Positions 45,601-57,446 of a DNA stretch of 64,000 bases are shown in pieces. Each line of letters begins with the position of its first letter. Within the stretch, counting starts at the first letter, position 1. This DNA comes from Byssothecium circinans (lineage: Eukaryota > Ascomycota > Dothideomycetes > Pleosporales > Massarinaceae), in the NCBI GenBank assembly GCA_010015675.1, contig ML976998.1, positions 91,402-155,401 of the forward strand, written 5' to 3'. Below the pieces are notes generated by a model that saw only the letters and a list, made by a program, of their open reading frames with translations, ran no database searches and was not told the origin of the DNA. The position numbers and the translations under genes were made by a program.

Positions 45601-46261
45601 TGCATCCCAGTTCGGCGGTGTTGTGTAAGGCAAGAAATACGCCAGAAGGCATTAAAAGTCGAAGGAAGTAGATAGAAAATTGGAATGTACGAAAGGCACT
45701 GTCGGCTAAAGGGCCTTTAAGCGCTAGTATGCAGAGCCAGAAGGTCCGACATTGAAGCTCGGACAGCGAGGCCTCAACCCCCATTCTGGATAAGAGCAGC
45801 GAGGTGCAGCACGCCGGCGAGCACCTCGCTTTCCGTGACGGCGCGTTTCGGTGAATTAAGTTTGATAGGAGGCCTTCAAATTCACTCAATACCGCAAAGT
45901 GCAAGCAGAGGCGAGAATAATCTTCTACGTTCATAGAAGAAAATCCAGTTTAATTCTGTTAACACATCTTCAATTTAAGCTGCTATAATGACGATGCAGA
46001 TATTCATGATTGATGGTGTTTGTCGTATCGTTAGACTGCGAGAAAGCGTGAAAATTGTCACCACATTATGCAACAGCTTTCGCACAGTTGCCGAATGTGC
46101 AGCAAGAGAATTCTTGACACTCTAGTAACCACTCACCATCTTGCACGGAGCTCTATCTGTGGATAATTCGGCGAACGGTTTATAATATGTTAGATACAAA
46201 TGTGCTGCATACCACTATTGACAGTCTTCCTCACTTGAATCCGTGCCATCTCCGCGATGCC
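45601..46261. other. Intergenic region after the transposase relic
   Basis: About 660 bp. A short GGTGATTG repeat sits at its left edge (about 45581-45602). A 121-codon minus frame (45569-45934) has no motif. No gene supported. Confidence 0.45.
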
Positions 46262-48271
46262 TTAATGCTGGTATGCAAAATTCGGCCAAGTCTCGGTCAA
46301 AGGTCGCCGACACAGGGTCCCCTCTCCTTCGTCGTACATCCATTCATCGCTTCCTATGCATCTTCTGCACCAGAAGAGATCATCCATGTCATACTTCGCC
46401 TTGATAGCGCGGAGGTGAGAATAGTTTGATCCATACATAGCCCATTGCCAGTTCAGTTCGAACTGATCACACTATTCGGCATAATTAGCTTCGTTTCATT
46501 CCACTTCGACAAGGTAGTGATGATTGACTCACTTCATTCACATAACAACCTGAGTCTGGCGAAAGTTTACGCATAGCATAACCGATCTTGTTTGTCATCG
46601 TGTCGTGGAACTGCAGGACTTGTTCCTCAGACACGTCGTCACTCCAGGAGACTTTGACAACCATGTGGACTGCGGTGTCACGCCAGGCAGGGTTCAGAGC
46701 GTTCTTGACAGGTTTTGAACTGGCGATGAGGCTACCCGCGAGGATGTGGCTAGATATGCCGCTCTTATACGTAGTCCTGTTAGTCTGGCACAAATGAATT
46801 AAGAAGGGTGAATACTAACCTCATATCCCTTAGCGTTGGGACCAATTGCTCCAAACATCCTTGCCGAAGCATCCAGATCCTCAGTCAACCCCTCTCGGGT
46901 GAGAAGTCGCATACTTGAAATTGTGCCACCAGGTCCATCAGTGTTATCCCGCGTCTGCTTGGGAAGAGCATTATACGCGTCGATCCATCTATCATATCGC
47001 GTGATATTTGAGGAGAGCGAAGCTAGATCTTTTGCGGAATTCATCAGAGAGATAAAGGGCTCCAGCGTGCTCTCGATACTAGAATTCCGTTTGTCGTATG
47101 CGAGGAAGTACCCTCCCATGGACAATGGCCCATTCTTCGGTCCGGAAATCGTGTAGTATCCCTGAAAGCCGAGTTCGTTTATCTTCACCATTTTAGCATG
47201 GAGCTCCGCAACCAGCTTCCACCAGTTTCTAGCATCTGTTCCATTATTTGCAGAAACATTCCACAGCCATTGGGTTGTCTGTGGCATCGTATACGCTTTC
47301 ATCGTGATACGTGTGATGACACCGAAGGTACCGCCGCCACCGCCGCGGATGGCCCAGAAGATGTCAGCGTTCTGGCACTCGTTCGCGATGACGATGTCAC
47401 CGGATGGTGTAGCCATTTCGACTTCAAAGATGTTGTCAGCACCCATACCATATGAGCTAGTTAGCCAGCCGTGGCCACCACCGGTGGACCATCCGACAAT
47501 GCCTACGGTCTATCTGCTGTGTAAGCAATGGATGTGCTCTCAAAGTTTGGCGATCGATCAACTCACATCGAATGTGCCTCCCACAGTGACGGCATTGTGC
47601 TTCGCCATCGCCTGGAAAACATCGTCGTCCTGTTCGCCCGCCCCCAGGGTCGCCGCCATGTGAGAGTTGTTCTGGGAGCAAGATTGAGGAATGTAGTTCC
47701 GATGAAACTTGAATCCCTTCATATAATGTGTGGATATGCTTTCAGGGTCAGTTGCTAAATGAAGACATGTGATAAACAACGATCAATCGTCTTCGAAAGA
47801 CTTACAAAAGAGCGCCGCAAGTCGAGCTCCTATGCAGGCTATCAGTAATTACGTGACCAGTACAATGTATCTCACAAACAACTAACCTTCCCGGTCCGGC
47901 ATGTCCAGTATTGTTGACATTGACCTTGAGGTTGTGCTCTCTAGCAAACTGGAGCGTCGCTTGCACATGGGTCGCATTTGTAGCATTCACGATGTACGTT
48001 CGGCTTCCCGTTCCGCCTGTGGGACAAACCGATTTCGGAAGCTCGGTGGGCAACACACGTCCCGTCAATGTCTCATTTAAAGATGTCCATGTAGTTGCGG
48101 ACGGCCAACAAGGATCGGAAGGAATCTGTAGATAAAGATGAGAGACATGCGCAATGGGTTTGTTAGGGAGGGTGGAAGCCGTACGCATTTGCAGCTAGAA
48201 TTGGACCCAGCATGTGCCGTGGAAGCTACGGAGAGTAGAATACCAATCCAGAGAAGCAGCGGAGAAATCAT
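46262..48271 (-). CDS. Secreted FAD-linked oxidase with berberine-bridge C-terminus
   Basis: Seven minus-strand exons: 48271-48185, 48125-47887, 47829-47806, 47738-47567, 47509-46820, 46763-46533 and 46471-46262. They close to 550 aa, the usual size. A signal peptide covers about residues 1-21. The FAD-binding type-4 domain has the likely flavin-linked histidine in NNTGHAGPGRSS, then MKGFKFH, VGGTFDTVGIVGWSTGGGHG and IFWAIRGGGGGTFGVITR. The C-terminal BBE domain reads ELNWQWAMYGSNYSHLRAIK and DLFWCRRCIGSEEW. Enzymes of this class oxidise sugars, alcohols or alkaloid-type substrates with oxygen, releasing hydrogen peroxide. Substrate cannot be told. The third exon is only 24 bp and was placed by phase and by the family pattern GRSST..L. 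Confidence 0.9.
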
Positions 48272-48711
48272 TCTGGGCTAGTGAAAGGCACCAACAAATT
48301 TCCAGAAATGACTGCTTTAGGGTTGTCAAAGAAGTGTTAGAAGCTGGCTGATTTATATGAATTAAATTTCAGGAAAGCCATCATGATGATACGCAGCAGA
48401 CAGTCAAACATATACCAAGTCCTGAGCAGGGTGAGCCCTGAAGATCTTCATGAGAACGCGCGTAATCCAACGTACAATATATGTGCAACAAGACTAAAAT
48501 TTACTAGGACCGATACAGCTAGATTTGCGACCCAATTCTCGGAGAAACGGCATATCCATGAAGGAATAGTAGTTTAAACGCATCTTCACCAACGAAGCTT
48601 ATGCCCACGTATTCATATTGTGAACTGCGAAATCATATGCACCACTTGAAAACAGAGGTAATCTGTGTGAGTACACTGTATTGAGTAGTAACTAGGCTAG
48701 AAACAGTCAAT

Positions 48712-48840
48712 AACGTCACCCTACCCCTGTCTTACCCCTCATGACGTCACTTTTAACCCTTACTATCCTTTTAATAGTAGGTGGGGGAAGGAAGTGACGA
48801 TATGAGGGGCACACGAGGGGTAAGATACAATGGGTGACTT
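48712..48840. repeat. Imperfect palindrome, MITE-like
   Basis: The left end (CGTCACCCTACCCCTGTCTT, then ACCCCTCATGACGTCAC) is mirrored by the right end (GTGACGATATGAGGGGCACA, then GAGGGGTAAGATACAATGGG and TGAC), with small gaps. The centre near 48770 (ACTATCC...AATAGT) is also self-complementary. No coding capacity. Confidence 0.65.
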
Positions 48841-48950
48841 TTAGAACTAATTAGGTAACATGCTCGGCAAGATCCCAGTTTTGGCCAATCAACGATAGAT
48901 TGTCATACAATTTACCGAGCACGTGACGGAATTAGTTCTGAAAGTTGCCC
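48832..48950. repeat. Inverted repeat of about 35-40-bp arms, MITE-like
   Basis: The left arm (48832-48871: GGGTGACTTTTAGAACTAAT...GCTCGGCAA) and the reverse complement of the right arm (48911-48950: TTTACCGAGCACGTGACGGA...AGTTGCCC) agree at most positions, including 15 in a row over AGAACTAATT-type core. The loop is about 39 bp. Overlaps the end of the neighbouring palindrome by about 9 bp. Confidence 0.75.
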
Positions 48951-50702
48951 TTTGTAGGGGTAAGAGTTTTCGTATTTCTGATACAGGGGGATGTGGCGCA
49001 GCTTCGCCTCCACACATGCACGTTCCCACTGCGTCAAGTCAGAGCCTCATCGAAAGTACCTCGCATCAACTATCTCCTGAGCTCCCGGAGAGCAACTATA
49101 TCGCCGAGACAGGACAGTTGCAGCGGGCTGCCACCACGGACGAAGAGGAGGTCACACACCAAGTCGAGCACCGGGACGGCGAGAGTTGCATGCAATCGGA
49201 CCGGATGGCACGCTAACCTGCACGAAAACTAAACGATTGGTCAATCTACGCGAGGATTTTAAAGCGCTAACTCCCGTACTTCTACCCACAAAACCACCCT
49301 CAGCACCAGCTGTTCGAGGAAATGAAAGGATCCAGAACAAAAACTCAAATTGTACTCTGAACTCACACTATCTAAACAACTCGCAGTACTGCAACGACTA
49401 TGGTACATATAACTCAGAAGAGAGAGCTGCCTAACTAGCCAACGGTAGGGAGAAACGTCTGCCTGGCGCCATGACGAGCAAGGCTTGCCATCTGCCAACA
49501 CCAGCATCCCTCCCATTCATATGCATAGTTTACTAGCATCGAATATTTTCCTTGTACTACTAAGTTAATAGGAGATTTACCCCTCGTAAGGACGGCTAAT
49601 TGTACAGGACCTGCTCCCACCACTTGCACCTCGCGTTCCCCGCCGGATCCTTGGCCATTATCACATTGTTGGCGTTAATGAGGACCACGTTCGCACTTTG
49701 GCTATAAGTAGGGACCGGGGAGAAACCATCAAGACGGCTATCAGGAGCCCCGTGAAGAATAAAATTGATTAGATAATCCTGGAGAATATACGCGACCCAC
49801 GGGAAAAGGAAAAACTCTGCCGTCGTCGCCGTCGTCGTCGTTGATATTGTTCTCAAGACAGGCGGTCCTCGCTTCATCTAACCCACACAACACCTTGAAC
49901 AGGGGCCGGGAAGAGGGAAGCGGGTGCATACCAGCAGTCCCCGGCCTCTATTTATCTAGACATATAGACGATTTCGACGATCTCGTTCCCCGAGAGATTT
50001 CCATTCACCAAGCTGGAGTTGCTGCGTGCTGGGCAGAACCCGTCTTGTCGCCCCATCCACCCGTGGCTGCCTCGCGTGGTGCATTGGTCAAGGGATGAGA
50101 CACGCGACACGTTTCGCGCTAAAATGTAAAGTTCCATCATCGAAATCGAACATGGCTAAGCACATTTCTACCGAGCGAGCCAAGTGATCTTGACGAAAAA
50201 GCCAAGGTGCCTGATGTACCGAACTCCCGAAGGGAGTTTTTCTGTTGTTATTGTCTATCTATCTGGTTGTCAAGATTCATTAATGATAGCTTCGTCCCTG
50301 CTGGGGAGGACGGTGCAGTTGTTGAGGATTTTGAACTTTGATGTTGGATTTTTATTGTTTTTATCTTTTTTGATGCTGTATGTACTGTATGGTGCAGTGG
50401 CGTGGAGTTACATATCTATATACTCATGTACATTACATACTATGGCGTATGGCCGTGGCTCTGCCTCTAGAAAAATGCCGTGGAAACGCCTGTCGCGATG
50501 CTTGCTGGATGGGTCGTCGATGGGATCCGAGTTGCCAATATCCCCCGTGGACCGGTCCCAAAGAACGGCGATGATGCTGTTCAAGACCGCTCGTCTAATC
50601 TTTTCAATCCCGAAACAGAAAAAGAAAAAAGAAGAAATGAAATGGTATCTTCGCTCCCGAAGCAAGCTCCCGTGCTATGCTCTCGCCAAAATAAAGAAAC
50701 GT

Positions 50703-52134
50703 CTACACCAAACCCGCAACCCTACTCTTCTCATCGTCCTCACTCTCAAACATAGTCTCTTCCAGCCACCGCGTAGCCTTCGCACACCAAGCATCCACGT
50801 ACGTAGTCCACATATGCGCGACAACATACAGCATACCGAACCACAGCGGAATCGCAACAGTCCAGACGAACCAGTTCTGACTCCTCGGCACCCAATGAAA
50901 GATCGGTTCCTGACCCTCCGGGTGTTCCTCCGAGAACGGCGCCGAAGAAAAGCCATAGATGAACCTAACCAGCACAACACGCATGAGTGTGCCATGCGTC
51001 AAGTACACCGCAAAGCTATTCCTGCCCAGCCACATGAACAGCTTGTTGGAGAAGATGGTCTGTAGCGTGGGCGAGAGCCAGAAGCCGATGGCGATGAGGT
51101 GCCATGCGATGGCGGACCAGCGCTTCGGGGGGTCGTTGTCGCGTGGGAACAGGAAGTTGAATTTCTCGAGCCCGCGGGACCAGGCTGACCATTCGATGTT
51201 TCCTTCGGGGAAGCTGCCGACGTAGAGTCCGAGGACGATGAGGACGGTTTGCACGATGCGGCGTTTTTGGGGGCGGCTGTTGACGTAGTCGCGGAATTCG
51301 ATTTCGGAACCGATGTCGCAGAGGAGGACGCCGAAGAGGAACATGCATTCGAAGGTTTCTATGTTGTATTAGATGGCAGTTTATAGGTATTTGTGAAAGC
51401 TGTACGTACCCGTCTTCCACTGATTGCTGCACCAGTACCATGCCCACAGTACAAAGACGGTAAGCACTCGCATGCGGAATTTCATGTAGCAAGTCGCAAA
51501 CAGTGTTGCGTAGATGAGGAAGGCGCCCTTCAGAAGCGGGAGCAGAGCCCACTGATGCTCATCATACGCCGGAGTCCCATTAATCCACGAGTTCTGGAAC
51601 TCCCAAAGCAGCCTGACGAGTTCATTACTAAGACCTCCCTCTCTCGCAGGACTGGAGCCTCTCAGCCAGTCCGAGTCGCAAATCTTAGCAATCGCGAAAC
51701 CGTCCAGCTGCGTCACAGCCCATGCAATGATGAGCGCAATTGTCGCTGGCATTATTAATCGCGGGGGTCGTCGAAAGGCGGATTTTGCGAGCGTCGTCAA
51801 TGCGCCTGAAGTGTTGCCGGCTTTAATCTGGCGCAGCGGCTTGATGGCGCAAACGTAGCCTGTGAGGAAGGAAAACATCATTACGCCAATTCGTCCTTGG
51901 AATGGTACTCGCAGGATGGGTAGTTGTAGGAGTCTTGGTGTCGATTCTTCACTATCGGCGGGCCAGAACAGAGGGTAGTCCCAGGCTCTTGCGAGATGTG
52001 TGACGACGACGAGAAAGGAGGCCACGCCTCGAACACCCTAGGAATGATTAGCAATAGTTAGGGAAGAGGAATGTGTGATATGGCAGTACCTCCACCCATT
52101 TTACATTTTGCTGTCGGTTCTCTCTGCCCGACAT
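50703..52134 (-). CDS. Membrane acyltransferase, acyltransferase-3 family
   Basis: Three minus-strand exons, 52134-52090, 52037-51410 and 51358-50703, give 442 aa. The 15-residue first exon ends WVE and joins to GVRGVASFLVVVTHLAR, restoring the family's start motif (D/E)GxRGxAxxxVxxxH with its essential histidine. About ten hydrophobic helices follow, including FLTGYVCAIKPL, RLIMPATIALIIAW and a late LGRNSFAVYLTHGTLMR, which matches the family's C-terminal (S/Y)F..Y..H motif. These enzymes transfer acyl groups to sugars, lipids or small molecules at membranes. Substrate unknown. It is a single gene with no partner nearby on the same strand. Confidence 0.88.
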
Positions 52135-53334
52135 ACTGGCGATTGTTGTTTCCCTTGTATCTGGCGCACCTACAACCCGCAATAGGAAGTGACGTGATGA
52201 GGTACGACAGCTTGCGGAGCTTTGGGGAGGGAGATGAGATGGAGCACAAACCTCCAATTGATGTGCCTAGGGAAACAGGATTATAAAAAGCGGAATGTAG
52301 ACAGGAGGAAGGTGGACAACACGAATAACGCAGAGTGACGAAGGGACATTGAAGTTTTGAACAAAAGTACAATTCCTTGGTCAGGGACCAGGGTGCTCGG
52401 ATAGACGGCGCCCATGGAAAGTAGAGCACTTGGCAGCGATAGAAACAATGGCTGCAGTCTGTGCAGACGATCTTCCAGCAAATCTCCCAGCTAGAACCGC
52501 CTTATCCATTCCAAGTGGAGACCGCATAATGCATCTGCTTGTCTTCCGGGACGCTCATTATGAGGGGTGCAAATAATAGCGACCTTCCCCACTCAAGCAC
52601 TCTCGCACAGCAGGCGAAGAGGTACAGACCGGTATTCTTCGCCAGTAAGGTTTCCGACAGAACATGGGTTCCGGCTTTTCGGCACCATGCCAACACTGAG
52701 ACGTAACATGACGGAGACGGAGGCTGGAGCCAGGCATGGCGAGCGGAAGCGGATGCTTGCGGCGTGTGGGACATTTGGGTGTCTCGAAGAAGGGCGAGGG
52801 CGACATCGACATGGAATGTTGCGTGGCCCTGGGGAGCACCCTGAAGAGTCGCAATTTCCAAATGATTCAGGGAGCGATCGCTTTGCACCATCTCAAAATG
52901 TGGTTGAAGGAGTTTTCCGCTTGATTGGCGCCAGCCCACATTTTCTGCGATATTGACAATTGACAAGCCCCCTAATCCCCTGCCCTGGTCAATGCTCGTG
53001 AGGCGCTGTGGATCATCATCATGCCGAGGCGGTGCGAGACAAGACTACGTTCGATTCCGACTTGTTTGTGATCGTCTTGGGATGCCATTCTCACGCGCCC
53101 ATCAGGTTTCCGAGCTTTGTGCGATTGCCGGGGTTTGCCGTCTTTCCGATCCATTACATATATGGGGGTGGCTGCTAGCTGCTGTGGCTGAATTAACCCT
53201 AAAAAGGCCGAGGCATGATAAGACAGATTAGGCCTGCACCATGACGCAGTTGTCCAGGTGTCAACACCATGTGCGCGGCTGGCATCTATCTACCATGGTA
53301 CTCCATACCAACATCAGACAGGCGATGATCCCGC
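52135..53334. other. Intergenic region
   Basis: About 1.2 kb, promoter side of the acyltransferase gene and 3' side of the oxygenase gene. Overlapping frames on both strands at 52500-52970 have no recognisable motif. Nothing supported. Confidence 0.45.
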
Positions 53335-54562
53335 TCAATGATTCTTCTCTACAATTTCCTTTGCAAAAGCAGCAAAATCTCGCTTCTCATCCACCATCTC
53401 CCACAGATTCGGCTGTGTGAATACCGCCAACGTATTCCGTGCCACCTTTCCCCCAGTCTTCCCCGCGCCCCTCACGAAATGCGGGACAGCCCTGAACTTG
53501 CCTTGGGTGATGATCTCCAGCGCCTCGCCCGTCTGGAACGCTAGGCAGTCCCTGGGAATGGCGACTTTGGTGACTACGCCGGTTCGAGAATGAATGTAGA
53601 GGCCGGCTTTTGGATCAGGCGAGCGCTCGAGTTCTTTGAGCGGAGAGAATGAGGATCCAGTCTGAGGTGGATGTGCTGCCTCGTCGACGAACATGGCTGA
53701 AGTCAGACCAGTCAGGCAGCCGTGGTCCAGATGCGTTGCGCACCAGTCGTCATCGTTGCTGGACGTTTCGATCTGCGAATCTGGAGCCGGGAAGTAGTGC
53801 AACAAGCGGGCTTTTGTCGAGATACTCGTCTTTACGACATGCTCCAGATATCCCTTCTTGTACGATTCAATATTCGCCTCTGCATACTTATCGCAGGCGC
53901 GAGCCACCAGAGCCGCAATGTCGATGATCAGCGTGCAAAGCTCGCGGAATGTATCCTCGAAAGCAGGGAGTAAATCTTTCGAAGGCCACACATTCGGTGC
54001 CGTGTATTCCGGAAACGAAGGATACTTTTCAGCCACCACCTTTTGCTGATCTTCGAAGCCAGAGGCGCAGTTTACGTAGTATGAGCCTTTCAACGTGTCG
54101 TATCGACCGTCTTTGAGTGTTTCTTTCCCGCATGACCAGCCTACAAGCCACTTCGATGCCGGACTCTCCAGTTTTTCTATTTTGGACATGTTAGCGATCT
54201 GCTCATAAGGCGTCCAGGATGATAACAAAGACCACCCAAACCCGGCAATTTTCGAGAACGGCAATATCGCATACCTAGTTCTGACTGAGGTAGGCTTGCC
54301 AATGTCGAGGAGTAGGAAAGGAGTTCATGCCGCAGCCTGTGGAATTTCTCAGGGAGGTCCTTGACGACGATAATTCCGAGAGATTCGGGCCCGAAAGCTT
54401 CTTCCAACGCGGAGAATTCTACATGTTCTGTGACAGGGAGACGTTAGTTTAAATATCAGGCACGCCACAGTCAGGTACGGGGCAGCGGGGGCGAAGTGAG
54501 GCGTACGTACCATTGCGGAGATTTTCCAACCCAACTGTGACTGCGCTCTGATTAGCAGCCAT
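53335..54562 (-). CDS. 2-oxoglutarate/Fe(II)-dependent dioxygenase-like protein
   Basis: Three minus-strand exons, 54562-54511, 54427-54275 and 54176-53335, give 348 aa. The segment ALEEAFGPESLGIIVVKDLP is the N-terminal DIOX-like part, and DTLKGSYYVN, PNVWPSKD follow. The iron-binding HxD is in CATHLDHGCLTGL (His217, Asp219), and the later RAVPHFVRG probably holds the distal histidine. The residue that would bind 2-oxoglutarate should lie in the following VARNTLAVFTQP strand. Family members hydroxylate or desaturate small molecules. The substrate is unknown. The start shares a 203-bp divergent promoter with FRG1. Confidence 0.85.
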
Positions 54563-54765
54563 GATGAAATCACTGTATGAGCGCTCAAGATGTCAGAAAG
54601 AGCATAAAAAATTGCAAAAGAAAAATACTGGACTATCGTGAAGTTTTCAAGACGGGATGTGGTCGAATTAGGCAGGTGCCATGATGGAATTCTGCCGCCC
54701 ATCTCCGCCCTCCGCCCTCGGCCCTCCACACCACCATCCTCACCCCACACTCACCAACCCACGCA
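54563..54765. promoter_or_regulatory. Divergent promoter, 2OG oxygenase and FRG1
   Basis: 203 bp separate the two opposite start codons, so both promoters must lie here or overlap the genes. The FRG1 side is C-rich (CACCACCATCC-type). Confidence 0.55.
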
Positions 54766-55663
54766 ATGGTCAAACCCCTCCAATTCAAAGGCGACAAAAA
54801 GGTCAAAAAGCGAAAGCGCGTCGCGGACCCCTCCGATGCCTCAGCGCCAAACTCCAAAGCCGTAGCCACTACCACGACCACGACCGACGCCAATGAAGTC
54901 GCCCCCATCGAAGACGACGATTCGTGGGTAAATGCGGACGCGCCCTCAGATATATCGGGCCCGATAGTCGTAGTCCTTCCAACGGAACCCTTGAGCTGTC
55001 TAGCCTGCGACGCGAATGGCAAAGTCTTTTGCAGCGAGATAGAGAATTGCGTCGGGGGCAGGGCAGAGACGGCGGAACCGCATGATGTGAGGCAGGTATG
55101 GGTAGCGAGTCGGGTTGCGGGGACGGAGAGCTTCAGTTTGAAGGGGCATCATGGGAGGTACGACACCGTCATCTCCCTCTCTCCGTAAAGGAAAAAGTAG
55201 TATTGACATAAAATTTGATGGTAGATACCTCTCCTCCGATAAATACGGCCTCCTAACCGCCACATCCACCGCCATCTCCCCCACAGAATCCCTCCTCATA
55301 ATCCCCGTCCCAGACAACCCCTCCACATTCGCCCTCCAGACCGCGCGCGACACCTTCCTCAGCATCACCGGGACCAAGGCTAAAACTGGCGGTGCTAGCC
55401 CTGATATCCGCGGCGACGCGGAGAGTATAACGTTCAACACCACGTTTCGGATACGCATGCAGGCGCGCTTCAAACCGAGACATAAGGTTGCCAAGGAAGA
55501 GAAGGCGAAGGAGAAGATTAGCAAGAAGGAGCTGGAGGAAATTATTGGGCGGAGGTTGGACGAGGGAGAGGTTAAGGTGTTGAAGAAGGCGAGGAGGGAG
55601 GGGAATTTTCATGAGACGGCGTTGGATATTAAGGTTAAGGGGAGCCATGATAAGTATGCTTGA
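54766..55663 (+). CDS. FRG1: FRG1-like protein
   Basis: Two exons, 54766-55157 and 55225-55663, give 276 aa. The start MVKPLQFKGDKKVKKRKR is typical, with a lysine-rich nuclear-signal-like block. The fascin-like beta-trefoil contains VRQVWVASRVAG, FSLKGHHGRYLSSDKYGLL and SITFNTTFRIRMQARFKP. A charged C-terminal helix (KISKKELEEIIGRRLDEGE) follows. FRG1 is found in nucleoli, Cajal-like bodies and spliceosomal preparations and binds RNA and F-actin in animals; the fungal role is less studied. The family call is strong. Confidence 0.92.
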
Positions 55664-56009
55664 GAGAGGGGAGTGGTTTGCTAGCAAATCTAGGGGGGAC
55701 ACTGAGCGAATGCGGATATCAGTGTCCGCGCTATGAGGGCTGGAAAATATAGCAACAGTTGAGATTTCTCAATGCGGTGGGAGTTGCCAGGCTCTAAGAC
55801 CAGCGCTAGCATCAGAGTATCAATAATACTCCAGAGTGATCCCGTAGACACAAGCACGATAAGCGATTCAGGGGAACAGAACGGCCGTCACCAGCGACGT
55901 CAAGAAACACTGAGCTACATGGTACAATTAAACATTTGATCATCTGCATACGCTCTGCGCCTCAGTGTTATCATACAATTTCACTTCATCCATATCCCAC
56001 ATTGCTCGT
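55664..56009. other. Intergenic region between converging FRG1 and FDH-like genes
   Basis: About 350 bp of 3' flank for two convergent genes. Nothing coding seen. Confidence 0.5.
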
Positions 56010-57446
56010 TTAGAACCTCTTCAACTCGGGACTACCCTCACAAGCCGGCGCACTCCACCTCGTCTCCGCAAATACCTTCTGCATACCATCATCCTTGTTC
56101 TCGAACCGCATGTACACCTTGTCGAGATCCTCGAGCCTCACGCGATGCGACACCATCTTTAGCGGGTCGATCTGCTTGTCCTGGATCATCTTGAGAAGAG
56201 ACTCCCAGTAGAGGTGGACAGGCGCTTGGCCATTGCCGATGAGGCGGATACCACGCTCCATCAAAGAACCGATGTTGAAGTGGTTGGTCTAGACATATTG
56301 TTACACATTGCGAACAAGTGAAAGGCGTAGGGAGCCACTTACGAATCCAACGTAGACGCCAGTGATACCGCAGCGACCAAAATTGCGTGTAGAAGTAATC
56401 ATCTCGTTGACAATCTCACTAGTATCCGTCTCCAAACCCAGCATAATCTCAAAGTAGTGCGCCCAACCCTTTGCATACTCGCCAGCTGCACACTCGATGC
56501 TCACATCGGGGCCGCGGTTGTTGCACATCTCCTTGAGTTTGCTGGTGACGCTCTCGCCCTTAGCTAGTGCCGTAAAGTCGATCGTCTCAACATTCGGATA
56601 CTTCTTCTTGATGTATTCCAGCCGCCAATTCTGATCAATCATGATGACCTTGGCAGCGCCGTTCAATAGCGAGAAATCCGCAGCCATCTGTCCGATCGGT
56701 CCCGCGCCCCAAATAGCTACGGTATCGCCCTTCTTTACGCCTGTGTCAACGACAGCGTGCCAGGATGTGGCGAGCACGTCGGAAAGGTAGAGACCCTTCT
56801 CGTCAGGTACGTCATCGGGGAGCGGAAGAAGATTGACATCGCCGTAGGGTACACGGGTAAATTCTGCCTGGCCGCCTGCGAAGCCGCCAGTGAAGTGCGA
56901 GTAGCCAAACATACCAGCTGTGCGGCCACCGTACATTGCGTTCTCAATCGTGTTGGAGTTTGTCTTTTCGCATTGCGAGGAGAGCTTTTGCTTGCAGTAG
57001 AAGCAGGAGCCGCAGGCGATCTGGAAGGAGGCTACAACGCGTTGGCTGTGAAAACGTTAGTTGAAGCTCGCCAATTACATCTCGCAAACTCACCCTTTCT
57101 TCAAGTTCGTCACCTCGCTACCGATCTCATCAACGATACCGCAGAACTCGTGTCCGAGGATATCGCCCTTCTGCAGCTCTACAACCGAACCGTGCAGCAA
57201 GTGTAGATCTGAACCGCAGACAGTCGAGCCGGTGACTTTGACGATGACATCGCGAGGTTCCACGAGCTTGGGCTTTGATACCTCAATGATCTCGACGGTG
57301 TTCTTGCCCATCCAGGCGAGGGCTTTCATTTTCCCAGCGCCTGCGGCATCAGCGATGTCGGGGTTTGTGATATCTTGAGCGGTAATTGCATTGTCGCCGT
57401 GGCCAATTGCCTGCTCAGCTTTATAGGCGCCTTGAGCGAGAGCCAT
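56010..57446 (-). CDS. Zinc-dependent alcohol/formaldehyde dehydrogenase-like enzyme
   Basis: Three minus-strand exons, 57446-57094, 57045-56343 and 56288-56010, give 444 aa. An N-terminal extension of about 38 residues precedes MKALAWMGKNTVEI. Catalytic zinc residues lie in TVCGSDLHLLHG and LGHEFCGIVDEIG. The structural zinc loop is ACGSCFYCKQKLSSQCE. The NAD(P) fold is VAIWGAGPIGQMAADFS with an acidic residue in KVIMIDQNWRLEY. The long loop with GYSHFTGGFAGGQAEFTRVP and the total pattern match the glutathione-independent formaldehyde-dehydrogenase-like branch of MDR enzymes. Likely oxidises an aldehyde or alcohol; exact substrate is not known. Confidence 0.9.

Larger units (their letters stand above)
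48272..50702. other. Intergenic region with palindromic elements
   Basis: About 2.4 kb without a supported gene. It contains two adjacent palindromic elements (48712-48950). Frames at 48923-49232 and 49596-49877 lack motifs and may be decayed sequence. The last part is 3' flank of the acyltransferase gene. Confidence 0.5.

Noticed and set aside
29082..50702. A Starship-type giant mobile element or captain gene.
   Set aside because: I found no DUF3435 tyrosine-recombinase-like gene and no element boundaries in the window.
46262..57446. A secondary-metabolite cluster formed by the FAD oxidase, acyltransferase, 2OG oxygenase and zinc dehydrogenase.
   Set aside because: No PKS, NRPS, terpene or DMAT core gene, no dedicated transporter, and housekeeping FRG1 sits among them.
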